Below, piece after piece: positions 27,296 through 36,496 of a DNA stretch of 51,141 nt (within the stretch, counting starts at the first letter, position 1; each line of letters starts with the position of its first letter). The stretch comes from Kiritimatiellia bacterium. GTDB lineage: Bacteria; Verrucomicrobiota; Kiritimatiellia; RFP12; UBA1067. The DNA lies in NCBI GenBank assembly GCA_016296065.1, contig JAEDKA010000024.1, positions 1-51,141 of the forward strand, written 5' to 3'. A model generated the notes under the pieces. That model was not told the origin of the DNA and did no database searches. It saw only the letters and a list, made by a program, of their open reading frames with translations. Both the position numbers and the translations under genes were made by a program.

Positions 27296-28210
27296 ATGCG
27301 CAGGGCACCGCAGCACGCCGCCGGACTCGCCTCGCTTGCCGTCGGCAAGCAGGATCCGAAGATACTGCAGGATTTTCTCGCGCTCAGGTTTGCGCTTTCG
27401 CGCCGCACCGCGAAGGCGATGATCGACGGACGCAACGTGTGGGTCGACCGCAAGTGCGTGTGGATCGCCCGCTATGCCCTCAAGACCGGCGATGTCGTTG
27501 AGATTCCTCAGTCTGTCGTCAAGGGCGCGCAGAAGCAGTCTGCGCCTGTCGCGAACAGCGAGCCGCGGGCAGCTGCGGCCCGCAGGCACGTGCGGGTCCT
27601 GTGGCAGAACGAGCACTACCTCGTGTGCGACAAGCCCGCGGGGCTCGTGAGCTGCGACGACCCCAAGAGCGTCGAGTCGATCCTGCGCGAGCAGGAGAAC
27701 ATACCCACGCTCGAAGCCGTGCATCGCCTTGACCGCGACACGACCGGTTGCCTCATGTTCGCGAAGCGCCACGCCGCGCTCGAGGCTGCGATAGAGATGT
27801 TCAAGACCCACAAGGTCAGCAAGGTGTACCACGCGATCGTCGCGGGGCCTTTCAAGTTCGCGCATAGGATCGTTGACACGCCGCTCGACGGACAGCCCGC
27901 GCTCTCCCGCATAGCGCGCGAGGCGATGTCCGCGGACGCAAGCTTCCTGCGCGTCTCCATCGAGACGGGCCGCACGAACCAGATTCGCCGCCACCTCTCG
28001 TCGATAAGGTTTCCGATAATAGGCGACAGGGTGTTCGGACTCAAGAACGCGCGCGATCCGCGCCTGATGCGCGTACCGCGGCAGATGCTCCACGCATCGA
28101 CGCTGACCCTGCCGGATCCGCTTTCCCCGCGCGAGAGGATAAGCGTCCACTCGCCGCTTCCGGCGGACTTCCGCCAGACGCTGCGCCTCTTCGGAATGGG
28201 GGCGTCTTGA
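27296..28210 (+). CDS. RluA-family pseudouridine synthase
   Basis: Encodes 304 residues. The S4 RNA-binding domain is at about 18-75 (LQDFLALRFALSRRTAKAMI). The catalytic domain follows, with D146 in HRLDRDTTG, the VSKVYHAIV motif, and the GRTNQIRRHLSSI block near the C-terminus. It isomerises uridine in rRNA or tRNA; which site cannot be told. ATG 27296 is 6 bases after the PAS stop. Its stop overlaps the TTG start of the SDR gene. Confidence 0.92.
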   Translation: MRRAPQHAAGLASLAVGKQDPKILQDFLALRFALSRRTAKAMIDGRNVWVDRKCVWIARYALKTGDVVEIPQSVVKGAQKQSAPVANSEPRAAAARRHVRVLWQNEHYLVCDKPAGLVSCDDPKSVESILREQENIPTLEAVHRLDRDTTGCLMFAKRHAALEAAIEMFKTHKVSKVYHAIVAGPFKFAHRIVDTPLDGQPALSRIAREAMSADASFLRVSIETGRTNQIRRHLSSIRFPIIGDRVFGLKNARDPRLMRVPRQMLHASTLTLPDPLSPRERISVHSPLPADFRQTLRLFGMGAS

Positions 28211-28836
28211 GGTCCGTTCTGGTTACAGGCGGGACGACGCGCATAGGGCTCGCAATAGCCGAGCGCCTGCGCGCGGACGGCTGGCGCGTGCTGACGAGCT
28301 CGCACCGAGCGGACTCCGGCGCGGACATCGTCGCCGACCTTTCCGAGTCTCTCGGCGCGGCGAAGCTGTACGCCGCGTGCCTGCGTCTCCTCGGCGGCAA
28401 CCCGCCGGACGCGCTCGTCAACAACGCGGCGCTCTTTGCCGGAGACGACGCGGCGCTCGAGGCGGTGAACCTCGTCGCGCCGCAGAAGCTCACGATGCTG
28501 ATGGCCGGACGCGAGACGGGGCGCGGCGCGGTGGTGAACATCCTCGACTGCCGCGTGCTCTGCGGCGCGGAGGGCGAAGGCGCGTACTTCCGCACGAAGC
28601 GCGCTCTTCTCGACTACACGATGAAGTCCGCGGCGATGTTCGCCGAGACGCTGTGCGTCAACGCCGTCGCGCCGGGACCTGTCCTTGCGCCGACGGAGGT
28701 GCACGAGAAGGCGGGGGAGACGCCGTTCGGACGCCCCACGCCCGAAGACGTGGCGTCCGCCGTCTCGTTTCTGCTCTCCGCCCGCGCGACGGGCGGATGC
28801 GTCGTTCCGGTAGACGGCGGGCAGTCCCTCTGCTGA
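28207..28836 (+). CDS. Short-chain dehydrogenase/reductase (pteridine reductase-like)
   Basis: Encodes 209 residues from TTG, coupled by a TTGA overlap to the previous gene. It has a Rossmann NAD(P) motif VTGGTTRIGLAIAE, the NNAALF strand, a Y-x-x-x-K pair in AYFRTKRAL, and a C-terminal VPVDGGQSL. The T-R-I-G loop and short length resemble FolM/PTR1-type dihydropteridine reductases, but the substrate is not certain. Confidence 0.8.
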   Translation: MRSVLVTGGTTRIGLAIAERLRADGWRVLTSSHRADSGADIVADLSESLGAAKLYAACLRLLGGNPPDALVNNAALFAGDDAALEAVNLVAPQKLTMLMAGRETGRGAVVNILDCRVLCGAEGEGAYFRTKRALLDYTMKSAAMFAETLCVNAVAPGPVLAPTEVHEKAGETPFGRPTPEDVASAVSFLLSARATGGCVVPVDGGQSLC

Positions 28837-28849
28837 CCCTTCGCCTTCG

Positions 28850-31800
28850 TCAGTACGCGTCTTCGATCGAGATATCCAGTGTCTGCGCAATGCCCGCTTT
28901 CGGCAGGACGAGCGGAAGCTCGCACGTCCATCCCTCTCCCGGCACATAGCTGCGAAGGACGAGCTGCGCCGACCCCGAGGCGACGGTCCGCGTCGTGCCG
29001 GTTTTCTTCGCCGTAACCGTAGTCTTCCCGTTCGCGGCGATCGAAAGCGAAAGGTCGCATCCCTCCAGGTCTGGAATCGCCATGACGAGCTTTCTGCCCT
29101 TGACGGAGGCGAAGGAAGGAACCTTCGCCTCCTTCGAGCTCCACAGGTTCTGCGCGACGGTCGCGTTCGCAGACGGAGACTCCGCGCCCTGAGGCGTAGC
29201 CGCTACGGACGCGATTCCCTGTCCGCACGTCCCGCCGTCGGCGGACGCGAAGTCGTGCCTTTCTATGACGGCCTCGACGGTCCATGACTTCCTGCCCGAC
29301 TTCGCCGTGCCGCGCGCCGTGTAGCGTCCGTTGCCGTCGACTCCGAGCGACGGGATCGAGAAGGACAGTTTCGTTCCGTCTTCGCAGACGAGCTTGCCGG
29401 AGACCTTGCCGACGGCGGATACCGAAAGGGACGCAAGGCCTGCGAGGGTCTCTCCGTCCTGCGAGAGCGACGCGCCGTCGAAGGTGCCGACCGCCCATGC
29501 CGGAAGGGCCTCTACATGGAGGAACGCCGTCGCGGTCTCGGTCTTTGTCGTTTTTCCGGAGACGACCTTGCGCGTGAAGGTGACGAGGAACTCTCCGCTC
29601 TTCGTCGCGACTCCGCTTATGGTTCCAGTCGCCGCGTCGAACTTGAGTCCGGACGGAAGCCCCCTTGCCGTGCACCCCGCGGCGCCTGGGATCTCCAGCG
29701 AACCTGCTACTCCCGTCCCTGGCGAATCATAGCTGTCTTCAATCGGGATGGCCTCGCTGCGGTAGTGGTCGACGAGTATGTGCACGTCGAACGTCTTCCC
29801 CTTTGGGAGCGCGTAGGTCTTCACCGTGAGATGCGCCCCGCCGGCGCGTTCGCCGGGCGTCTTCGCCGTTCCCGCGACTACGTAGGACGCGCCGCGCTTC
29901 ACGAGCGAGAGCCCCTGCGGGAGGTTCTGCGCGGAGAGGGTGTACGGTGCGTCAGATTCTACGACGACGGGAATCTCGAGTTTCACGCCAGGCTGGACGA
30001 GGTATGCGTTCTCCGCGATGTTTTCCGCGTCGAGTGAGAGAGCGACGGCGCCTTTCCCGGAGAACGAGTACGGCGCGCCGGAAATAGTCGCGATGCCTCT
30101 TATGCCGTCCGCCGAGACGGATATCAAGAGGGTGTCTATGTCGTCCTTTCCGGAATTCCGCGCGAGGCGAAGTCCGAGGGACGTGTCGCTTTCCTCCTCC
30201 GCCTCGAAGCCCCTTGCCGTGAAGCTCCAGATCTTCCCGCCCGCTTTTATGCGGCCCGATATCGCGCCGGACGCGGCGGACGAAAGCTGGATGTCGCCCG
30301 CGGTCTCTCCCGACGCGTCGTCAATGACATGCGCGGCGTATTTGCCGACGGACCATTCCGGCTGGGCCGCGAAGTCGTAGGCGAGGCTGCACGTGTCGGA
30401 GAATCCGGTCTCCTTGCTCTTGACGGTTATCACCGCCGTGCCGGACTGTTCGCCGCGGACGATTCCAGTGATTTCGCCAGTGCGCGAGTTTATCGAAAGC
30501 CCCGCGGGAAGGCACTGGGTGGAGAACGAAAGCGCGTCGCCGAAGCAGAAGTCCATCTGCGCGAGAAGGATCATGTCCACGCGCTCTCCGGCGAAGTGTC
30601 CGGGGATTCCGCCGTCTTCGAGTTCGCGCCAGAACCTCGGCGCGCGGTGGAACGCGGTGAAGCGCACGGTGAGGCTCGGCATGGAGTTGCCGAGAAGCTT
30701 TCTGCTGAGCGTCCAGGATCCGATGACGTTGTCTCCCGCAAAGTCGAGGCTGAATGTCCCGTAGTCGGAGCTGAACGTTGCGGACGTCCTGCCGTTCTTG
30801 AGCGAGGTGCCGGCGGAGATCACGATGTCTTCGATCTCGAACTTCACGGTCACGGGAGTCGCGCCGCTCGTGGGCTTGCCGAGCGACACGGTCACATACG
30901 CGAGGCCGAGATCTTCGACCATGCCGACGTACCTTCGCCCCGCTTCCGGAACGAACGCGGGCCTTTCGAGCAGCGGCGCCCAGCATCTCTCCACGGCCTC
31001 GGGCGCATTCGCCGGGATGTCGACTCCGTTTACCTTCCCGCCCGCGAGCTGTGATGCGGCGTCCTTCCACAGCAGAGCAGCCTCGTGGAATCCGGTCTCG
31101 GGCGTGCAGTATCCGGTCACGGTGAGGTAGGCGATCTGCAGCGCGGCGGCCGGGCCGATCTCAGACTGCAGCAGGTAGAAGAACCTGTTCTGTATTCCGG
31201 AGTTGTCGTGCACTCCTCCGCTGTCACCGATGTAGACGGCGAAGGTGTCCGCCCAGTGCGAGTCCCGGTAGGACGCGGCCTGGCGGGAGGAGACGAGGTC
31301 GGACGCTGGGTTTACGAAGTCGCGGACGGGGTTGCCTTCCCCAGTGTCCTCGCCGATGAACCAGTCCGCGCGCCGTGTCGCGTGCGCGGGATACTCCGGA
31401 CCTTCCTCCTGCGCGAACATCTCGCAACCGACGCCGAAGATGTCGGCGAACGATTCGTCCAGCGCGCCGCTTTCGCCTTCGTAGACGAACTGCGCGGTGC
31501 TTCCGGCGATGGAGTGGGAGAATTCGTGCGCCGTGATGTCGAGGACCTGCAGCGTGCGCACGCCGTCGCCGTAGTAGCCGAAGTACATCGCGCCGCTGTG
31601 GTCGGGCTCGGGCGATTGCGAGCCTGTGTCGAGGTCGGAGAGGAAGAAGGCGTTGTCGACTCCGCCAAGCACCCGCCCGGCTCCGTCCGTCTCCGGCATG
31701 CAGACGAACGCGCAGGTGCGCGCGTCGGTTGCGTCTTCGCCGAGGTACGTCGCGCGCGCGAAACACTCCTCGAAGTAGTCCATCACCGTCGTAACGTTGT

Positions 31801-32776
31801 ACGCCGCGGCGATCGCCTCCGGATGGTAGTCTCCCCAGTCCGCGGACTCGAAGCTCGCGATCGTGTCCGCCTCGTCCACGTCGGGCAGCGGCGCGGCACG
31901 GTCGGGCAGGGCGGCATAGGCGTCGCGCACGCCGGACATGTTCCAGATCGCGTAGGAGCGTCCGTGCGAGTTTGTCCCGCAGAGATAGAAGCGTCCGTTG
32001 TCCCCGCGGATCCCCGGCACCTCGACGGTGCACGGCGCGTCGTTCGTCCAGAGCGACTTAGGCAGGACGCCGCGGATCGTGCAGGCGACGCCGGAGGGAA
32101 GGGCGTTCGTGCGCGCCTGCGGTGCCAGCGTCATCATTGTCTCCAGAAGCCATTCCTCTCCGCTCTTCGCGGCGGCGCGGCGCATGCGCCGCTCGCGTGC
32201 GAGCTCCGCTCCGGAGGTGGCGTCCGTATACGCCCACCAGTCGCCCGCCGGCGCGCGCCACGCGAGGCGCGCGTCCTTTCCGTCCGCCGCGTCCGAAGGC
32301 GCCCACACGACTAGCGACGCTCCGTCGGGGCGCGGAATGGAAGGGGACGTCTTGACGGATATCCCGGCGAGGAACGCTCCGTTCACCTGGTAGGCCGTCC
32401 CGTCGGGGCGGAAGTGTACGGCCAGCTCCTTCGCGCGCACGTCGATTCCGCAGTAGACCTGGGAGAGCCTTACGTGCGCGCAGCCGGTTGCGTCCAAGGT
32501 GACGGAACGGACCTTCAGTTCGTCCGCAGCAGCCGAGACGCCGAGTCGGTCCTTTATCGCCTCAGCGGCCTGAATGGCCCATTCCCCCCACTGCGCGTCC
32601 GCGGTCGACGTGCGCTGCACGGACTTGAGTAGGGCGGACTTCGCCCCCGAGCGAAGGGGCGACGCGGCGCCATTAGGACGCCATATGCACTCGTCCGCGA
32701 TGCGGATGCCTCCCGCACGGGCCGTTATCACAAGCGATGCCGCAAGACTGCATGCAACAATTGCGTTGATCTTCAT
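28850..32776 (-). CDS. Secreted M4 (thermolysin-family) metallopeptidase with long repetitive C-terminus
   Basis: Encodes 1308 residues with a signal peptide (about 1-22, ending TARAG). The N-terminal propeptide includes an FTP-like region (about 70-150). The catalytic domain has zinc ligands H417 and H421 in HEFSH with E418, the third ligand E441 in GALDESFADIFG, and the proton-donor His in DSGGVHDNSGIQN; all M4 residues are present. The C-terminal half is a series of beta-sandwich, putative Ig-like (He_PIG-type) repeats (LPAGLSINSRTGEITG, LPSGLKFDAATGTISG). The mature enzyme probably degrades extracellular protein. Its mRNA leader can fold over the Shine-Dalgarno (32781-32802). It converges on the SDR gene. 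Confidence 0.88.
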   Translation of the reverse strand: MKINAIVACSLAASLVITARAGGIRIADECIWRPNGAASPLRSGAKSALLKSVQRTSTADAQWGEWAIQAAEAIKDRLGVSAAADELKVRSVTLDATGCAHVRLSQVYCGIDVRAKELAVHFRPDGTAYQVNGAFLAGISVKTSPSIPRPDGASLVVWAPSDAADGKDARLAWRAPAGDWWAYTDATSGAELARERRMRRAAAKSGEEWLLETMMTLAPQARTNALPSGVACTIRGVLPKSLWTNDAPCTVEVPGIRGDNGRFYLCGTNSHGRSYAIWNMSGVRDAYAALPDRAAPLPDVDEADTIASFESADWGDYHPEAIAAAYNVTTVMDYFEECFARATYLGEDATDARTCAFVCMPETDGAGRVLGGVDNAFFLSDLDTGSQSPEPDHSGAMYFGYYGDGVRTLQVLDITAHEFSHSIAGSTAQFVYEGESGALDESFADIFGVGCEMFAQEEGPEYPAHATRRADWFIGEDTGEGNPVRDFVNPASDLVSSRQAASYRDSHWADTFAVYIGDSGGVHDNSGIQNRFFYLLQSEIGPAAALQIAYLTVTGYCTPETGFHEAALLWKDAASQLAGGKVNGVDIPANAPEAVERCWAPLLERPAFVPEAGRRYVGMVEDLGLAYVTVSLGKPTSGATPVTVKFEIEDIVISAGTSLKNGRTSATFSSDYGTFSLDFAGDNVIGSWTLSRKLLGNSMPSLTVRFTAFHRAPRFWRELEDGGIPGHFAGERVDMILLAQMDFCFGDALSFSTQCLPAGLSINSRTGEITGIVRGEQSGTAVITVKSKETGFSDTCSLAYDFAAQPEWSVGKYAAHVIDDASGETAGDIQLSSAASGAISGRIKAGGKIWSFTARGFEAEEESDTSLGLRLARNSGKDDIDTLLISVSADGIRGIATISGAPYSFSGKGAVALSLDAENIAENAYLVQPGVKLEIPVVVESDAPYTLSAQNLPQGLSLVKRGASYVVAGTAKTPGERAGGAHLTVKTYALPKGKTFDVHILVDHYRSEAIPIEDSYDSPGTGVAGSLEIPGAAGCTARGLPSGLKFDAATGTISGVATKSGEFLVTFTRKVVSGKTTKTETATAFLHVEALPAWAVGTFDGASLSQDGETLAGLASLSVSAVGKVSGKLVCEDGTKLSFSIPSLGVDGNGRYTARGTAKSGRKSWTVEAVIERHDFASADGGTCGQGIASVAATPQGAESPSANATVAQNLWSSKEAKVPSFASVKGRKLVMAIPDLEGCDLSLSIAANGKTTVTAKKTGTTRTVASGSAQLVLRSYVPGEGWTCELPLVLPKAGIAQTLDISIEDAY

Positions 32777-32780
32777 TTCT

Positions 32781-32802
32781 GCCTCCAGACTGCGATGGAG
32801 GC
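32781..32802 (-). promoter_or_regulatory. Shine-Dalgarno-sequestering hairpin in M4 peptidase leader
   Basis: On the minus strand, GCCTCCA (complement of 32796-32802) pairs perfectly over 7 bp with TGGAGGC (complement of 32781-32787). The latter contains the GGAGG ribosome-binding site just before the ATG. An alternative pairing uses CTCCA at 32811-32815 (plus-strand coordinates). Confidence 0.45.
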
Positions 32803-32833
32803 GTCAGAGTCTCCATTCGCTATTTTCAGATCT

Positions 32834-32839
32834 ATTTTA
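32834..32839 (-). promoter_or_regulatory. -10 element (TAAAAT) for M4 peptidase
   Basis: On the minus strand CATGGTAAAATAG matches the local GGTATAAT form. The leader is about 50 bases. This element and the plus-strand promoter at 32933 make 32777-33016 a divergent promoter region. Confidence 0.45.
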
Positions 32840-32932
32840 CCATGTATACCCGCGGCGGGTCAAATGGTTACAAGGCGAGATGATTGAAGTCGCATTGACG
32901 GCACGGTGTCTACGGGCGGGCGGTTTTTATGG

Positions 32933-32938
32933 TATAAT
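32933..32938 (+). promoter_or_regulatory. -10 element (TATAAT) for AKR-NapH-NapG-like operon
   Basis: GTTTTTATGGTATAATATG lies 78 bases before ATG 33017. The leader includes a small hairpin (CGGACT/AGTCCG) and AAGGAGAG as ribosome-binding site. Confidence 0.6.
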
Positions 32939-33016
32939 ATGAGACGGACTGGGGAAGTCCGCCTGGGCGCAGATCGCTGCGTCGTGTAAAATGAGACAAA
33001 TCAAGGAGAGTGTGAC

Positions 33017-34336
33017 ATGGACAACATCACTAGACGTTCGCTGCTTGATCTAATCGCCAAGGGCGGGCTAGCCTGCGGGTGCGGATGCGCGCTTTCGCGC
33101 TTCGCGCTGCTGGACGCGCTAGCCGCCGATGCGGCGGACCCCGATCCGTTCCAGGTCTCGACGGTCGACTTCTACGGCCGTCAGCTGTCGCGCCTCGGCT
33201 TCGGCATGATGCGCCTTCCGCAGAAGGGCCGCGACGTTATCGACGAGGAGCTTGCCGACAAACTCGTGGACTACGCGTTCAGGCACGGCGTCAACTACTT
33301 CGACACGGCGTGGATGTACATCGGCGGAAAGTCGCAGTACTACACCGGAAAGGTCCTGGAGAAGTACGACCGCGAGAAGATATGCATCGTCAACAAGATG
33401 CCTGGCGGACACGGCGCGACGGGCCTTGAGGACGCGAAGCGCAAGTTCCAGACGCAGCTCGACGCCTGCCGCACGAAGTACTTCGACATCTATCTTCTCC
33501 ATGCCATCGGCGACTACCGCCGCTACGAGGAGTTCTACATCAAGGGCGGTGTTCTCGACTACCTGAAGAAGGAGCGCGACGCGGGCAGGATTCGCCGCCT
33601 CGGCTTCTCCTTCCACGGCGGGAAGGACGACCTCAGGCGCTATCTCGACGCGAAGGACTCGGCCGGATGGGAGGTCGTGATGCTCCAGATGAGCGCGAAC
33701 GGAGTAGGGCGCGAGTTCTACGAGATGACGAAGCCGACGGGGCTCCCGATCGTCGTCATGGAGCCGCTCCACGCGGGGCGCCTCGCGAACCTCAACGTCG
33801 CGGCGCGCAAGGCGCTCGCGGAGCTCAAGCCCGACCTCACCCCGGCGGGATGGGCGCTTAGGTGGGTCTCGTCCCAGCCCAACGTCGCCGTCGCGATCTC
33901 GGGGATGGCGAAGCTTGCCGACGTTGTCGACAACTGCAATACCTATCGCGACTTCCAGCCGCTTACGGAGGCGGACGTCGCGTCGTACCACGCGATCTGC
34001 GAGAAGTACAAGGGCGCGAACCTCCTGCCGTGCACCGGCTGCGCGTACTGCGCGCCGTGTCCGCACGGAGTGGACATACCGGGCGTGTTCGGACTCATCA
34101 ACGCGTGCCGCACCGACGGACTGCTTGGACCGAACGGGGACGGAAAGGGCATGTCCGCGGCGGACCGCAAGAAGTTCCTCGTTCTCTATCGCAACAAGGT
34201 AGGCGCGAAGGCGGACGCCTCGCACTGCACCTCCTGCGACAAGTGCCACCCGAAGTGTCCGCAGCACATCAAGGTGAGCGAGGAGTTCCGCAAGATCAAT
34301 GCGATGGTCGAGGCAATCCGCAAGGGCCGCACGTGA
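33017..34336 (+). CDS. Tat-type aldo/keto reductase with two C-terminal 4Fe-4S motifs
   Basis: Encodes 439 residues. The N-terminus has a twin-arginine-like motif (TRRSLLDLI) and a hydrophobic Ala/Gly/Cys-rich stretch, suggesting Tat export. The AKR barrel (about 50-330) keeps the catalytic tetrad: D and Y in FDTAWMY, K in VNKMPG, H in LLHAIGD. The C-terminus carries two ferredoxin-type motifs, CTGCAYCAPCPHGVDIP and CTSCDKCHPKCP. This class couples sugar or aldehyde reduction to iron-sulfur electron transfer. The two genes downstream, coupled by GTGA and ATGA overlaps, encode membrane and Tat ferredoxins that could supply electrons from quinol. Confidence 0.85.
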   Translation: MDNITRRSLLDLIAKGGLACGCGCALSRFALLDALAADAADPDPFQVSTVDFYGRQLSRLGFGMMRLPQKGRDVIDEELADKLVDYAFRHGVNYFDTAWMYIGGKSQYYTGKVLEKYDREKICIVNKMPGGHGATGLEDAKRKFQTQLDACRTKYFDIYLLHAIGDYRRYEEFYIKGGVLDYLKKERDAGRIRRLGFSFHGGKDDLRRYLDAKDSAGWEVVMLQMSANGVGREFYEMTKPTGLPIVVMEPLHAGRLANLNVAARKALAELKPDLTPAGWALRWVSSQPNVAVAISGMAKLADVVDNCNTYRDFQPLTEADVASYHAICEKYKGANLLPCTGCAYCAPCPHGVDIPGVFGLINACRTDGLLGPNGDGKGMSAADRKKFLVLYRNKVGAKADASHCTSCDKCHPKCPQHIKVSEEFRKINAMVEAIRKGRT

Positions 34337-35160
34337 GACGCCTTCCGAAATACCTCCGCGTCGCGGCCGCGATAGCGTGCTTCCTCTCGGTGAACGCCGC
34401 GTTTCTCGCGCCGGTCGTCGCGGAGACGCTCTGCCTCGACTCGTCGCCGGACTTCTCTTGGGCGGCGAAGATGCAGTTCCTCCCCGCGCTCCTTGCGCTT
34501 AACTTCGCGGTTGTGGCGGCGATTCTAGTCGTAACGGCGCTTTTCGGACGCATCTACTGCTCGACGGTGTGCCCCTTCGGCGTTCTCCAGGACGTCGCGA
34601 TCCGAATCCGCCGGCTGTTCACGAAGCGCAGCTTCAGGGACGTTTCCCCGACCTGGCTTCTCATTGGCTGCTTCGGCAATCTTGTCATTGGCGCTGTTGT
34701 TTCGGCGTCGGTTCTAGCGTTCTGCGACCCCTACTCCCACTACGGACGCATCGCGACAAACATCCTGCGTCCCGCATTCCAATGGATCGTTAACCGAGGC
34801 GCCGAGTGGAGCGACGTGCACGAGAAGTACTGGCTGATGGCGGTGGACATCGCCCGGCCCGCCGTTATGACGCTGGCCCTATCCGTCGCGACGCTCGTCG
34901 CGATCATCGCGTCAGCGCTCTGGCGTGGCCGCTGGTTCTGCAACAATCTCTGCCCCGTCGGCCTTTGTTTGCGGGTCGCGTCGTGCCGTCCCTTGCTGAA
35001 GATCAGGATCGACGCGGCGAAGTGCGTCTCGTGCGGAATCTGCGAGCGCGGCTGCAAGGCGGGTGCGATCGACGCAAAAGCGAAAACGGTCAACAACTCA
35101 CGGTGCGTTCGCTGCTTCGACTGCCTGGGCGTGTGCAGAAAGGAGGCGATCAGCCTATGA
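34333..35160 (+). CDS. NapH-like membrane-bound 4Fe-4S protein
   Basis: Encodes 275 residues from GTG, overlapping the AKR stop. It has four or more membrane helices, two C-x3-CP motifs (CSTVCPFG and CNNLCPVG) as in the NapH/NosR family, and two C-terminal 4Fe-4S clusters (KCVSCGICERGC and RCVRCFDCLGVC). In nitrate reduction NapH oxidises quinol and passes electrons to NapG. Here no nitrate reductase is present, so the acceptor is probably the linked AKR through the NapG-like protein. Confidence 0.82.
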   Translation: MRRLPKYLRVAAAIACFLSVNAAFLAPVVAETLCLDSSPDFSWAAKMQFLPALLALNFAVVAAILVVTALFGRIYCSTVCPFGVLQDVAIRIRRLFTKRSFRDVSPTWLLIGCFGNLVIGAVVSASVLAFCDPYSHYGRIATNILRPAFQWIVNRGAEWSDVHEKYWLMAVDIARPAVMTLALSVATLVAIIASALWRGRWFCNNLCPVGLCLRVASCRPLLKIRIDAAKCVSCGICERGCKAGAIDAKAKTVNNSRCVRCFDCLGVCRKEAISL

Positions 35161-35756
35161 GCACGACACGGCGCAACTTTCTGACCAGCTTCGCCGGAAC
35201 GATGATCGGCTTCACAGCGGGCTATTCGTTTACGAGCCGCAACGGCCCTGTTCGCGCCGTCATGCCGCCGGGCGCGATTTCGCTCAAGCGCCTCAAGTGG
35301 TCCTGCACGGCGTGCGGACTCTGCATGTCGTCCTGTCCGTCGAAGGTGATCGTCGCGGCAGACTTCGGCGATTACGGGAACAATTTTCTGGGGCCGTTCG
35401 AGCTGCTGCCGAAGCTCGACTTCACCAAGGGCGCGTGCGACCCGGAGTGCTCGCGCTGCGCCGAGGTATGTCCCGCGAAGGCGCTCGTCAGGCGGACGGG
35501 GGAGGTCGTGAAGATCGGACTCGCCGAGTGGTCGCGGGAGAACTGCCGGACGACGAAGGGCGATACGTGCACGCTGTGCAGCGAGAGGTGTCCGACGGAT
35601 GCGATAGCGCTTGTTTCGGACGAGGAGGGACAGGTGGCGCATCCGAAGGTGGACGCGTCGAAGTGCGTCGGCTGCGGAAGGTGCGAAAACTACTGCCCCG
35701 CCGAGCGGAAGGCGATTCGCGTCAGGCCCCTCGATCCGCAGGTTGCCGTCGGCTGA
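35157..35756 (+). CDS. NapG-like Tat-exported polyferredoxin
   Basis: Encodes 199 residues. A twin-arginine signal TTRRNFLTS starts the protein. Four 4Fe-4S motifs follow (CTACGLCMSSCP, CDPECSRCAEVCP, CTLCSERCP and CVGCGRCENYCP), matching the cluster number of NapG. A strong AGGAGG (35141-35146) precedes ATG 35157, which overlaps the stop of the NapH-like gene. It is probably the soluble electron carrier on the outer face of the inner membrane. Confidence 0.85.
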   Translation: MSTTRRNFLTSFAGTMIGFTAGYSFTSRNGPVRAVMPPGAISLKRLKWSCTACGLCMSSCPSKVIVAADFGDYGNNFLGPFELLPKLDFTKGACDPECSRCAEVCPAKALVRRTGEVVKIGLAEWSRENCRTTKGDTCTLCSERCPTDAIALVSDEEGQVAHPKVDASKCVGCGRCENYCPAERKAIRVRPLDPQVAVG

Positions 35757-35836
35757 AACCGCGGCGCATTTGCCGCGCGCGGTGTGATTTCCGCTACTTA
35801 GTGCCGTCTGTCGCACACAGACCGGCGAATTTTTGG

Positions 35837-35842
35837 TATAAT
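35837..35842 (+). promoter_or_regulatory. -10 element (TATAAT) for DUF177-rpmF-plsX-leuS operon
   Basis: ATTTTTGGTATAATTATAGG ends 8 bases before ATG 35851. There is no clear -35 box and no Shine-Dalgarno, so a leaderless transcript is likely. Confidence 0.65.
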
Positions 35843-35850
35843 TATAGGTC

Positions 35851-36303
35851 ATGGAGGCGAAATTGACCATAGACACGTCGCGAATCGACCCCGATGGCGA
35901 GACCATCGAGGGCGAAGTCGAGTGCGTGGACCTTGACGAACCGTACGTGAAGGCGTTCGGCGGGGTGCGCTATAGTCTCACTCTCCAGGTGTTCGGAACG
36001 GAACTTCTCGTGCGCGGCACGCTTGAGCAGGACTTCGACCTGGTCTGCAGCCGGTGCGGGAAGGACTTTGACGACACCGTGAAGGTAGGCGACTTCACGG
36101 CCTCCTTCGAGATTCCTGAGAAATCGCCCGAGGTCGATTTGACGGAAGAGATAAGAGAGAGTATAATACTCGCCCTACCTACTTACCCGGTCTGCGACGA
36201 GACCTGCCCGGGGATCGAACAGACGGAGACGATGCCGTCCGACGATAGATGGAACGTGCTCGACAGCTTAAACAAAGGAGAAAAAGAAAATGGCAAGTCC
36301 TAA
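35851..36303 (+). CDS. DUF177 (YceD-like) protein
   Basis: Encodes 150 residues. This family sits next to rpmF in most bacteria and is linked to 23S rRNA or large-subunit assembly. The central CSRCGKDF and later CDETCPG give two C-x2-C pairs. It overlaps the rpmF start by 14 bases. Confidence 0.88.
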   Translation: MEAKLTIDTSRIDPDGETIEGEVECVDLDEPYVKAFGGVRYSLTLQVFGTELLVRGTLEQDFDLVCSRCGKDFDDTVKVGDFTASFEIPEKSPEVDLTEEIRESIILALPTYPVCDETCPGIEQTETMPSDDRWNVLDSLNKGEKENGKS

Positions 36304-36472
36304 GAACCGTGTGTCCAAGCGCCGCAAACGCGAACGTGTCGCTTCCCTCGAGAAGCCCATCCTCGCCCAGGTCGGCACCTGCCCCGCGTGTGGCGCGGCG
36401 GTCCGTTCGCACCGCGCGTGCCCCAAGTGCGGAACGTACAAGGGCCGCAAGGTCGTTGCGGCGGCTGAGTAA
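36290..36472 (+). CDS. rpmF: 50S ribosomal protein L32
   Basis: Encodes 60 residues, the standard length. The N-terminus MASPKNRVSKRRKRER is typical, and the zinc ribbon is intact (C31-x2-C34 and C44-x2-C47). AAAGGAG lies upstream inside the DUF177 gene. Confidence 0.96.
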   Translation: MASPKNRVSKRRKRERVASLEKPILAQVGTCPACGAAVRSHRACPKCGTYKGRKVVAAAE

Positions 36473-36496
36473 TTCGCTTTCGGGAGATTTCCGCAT

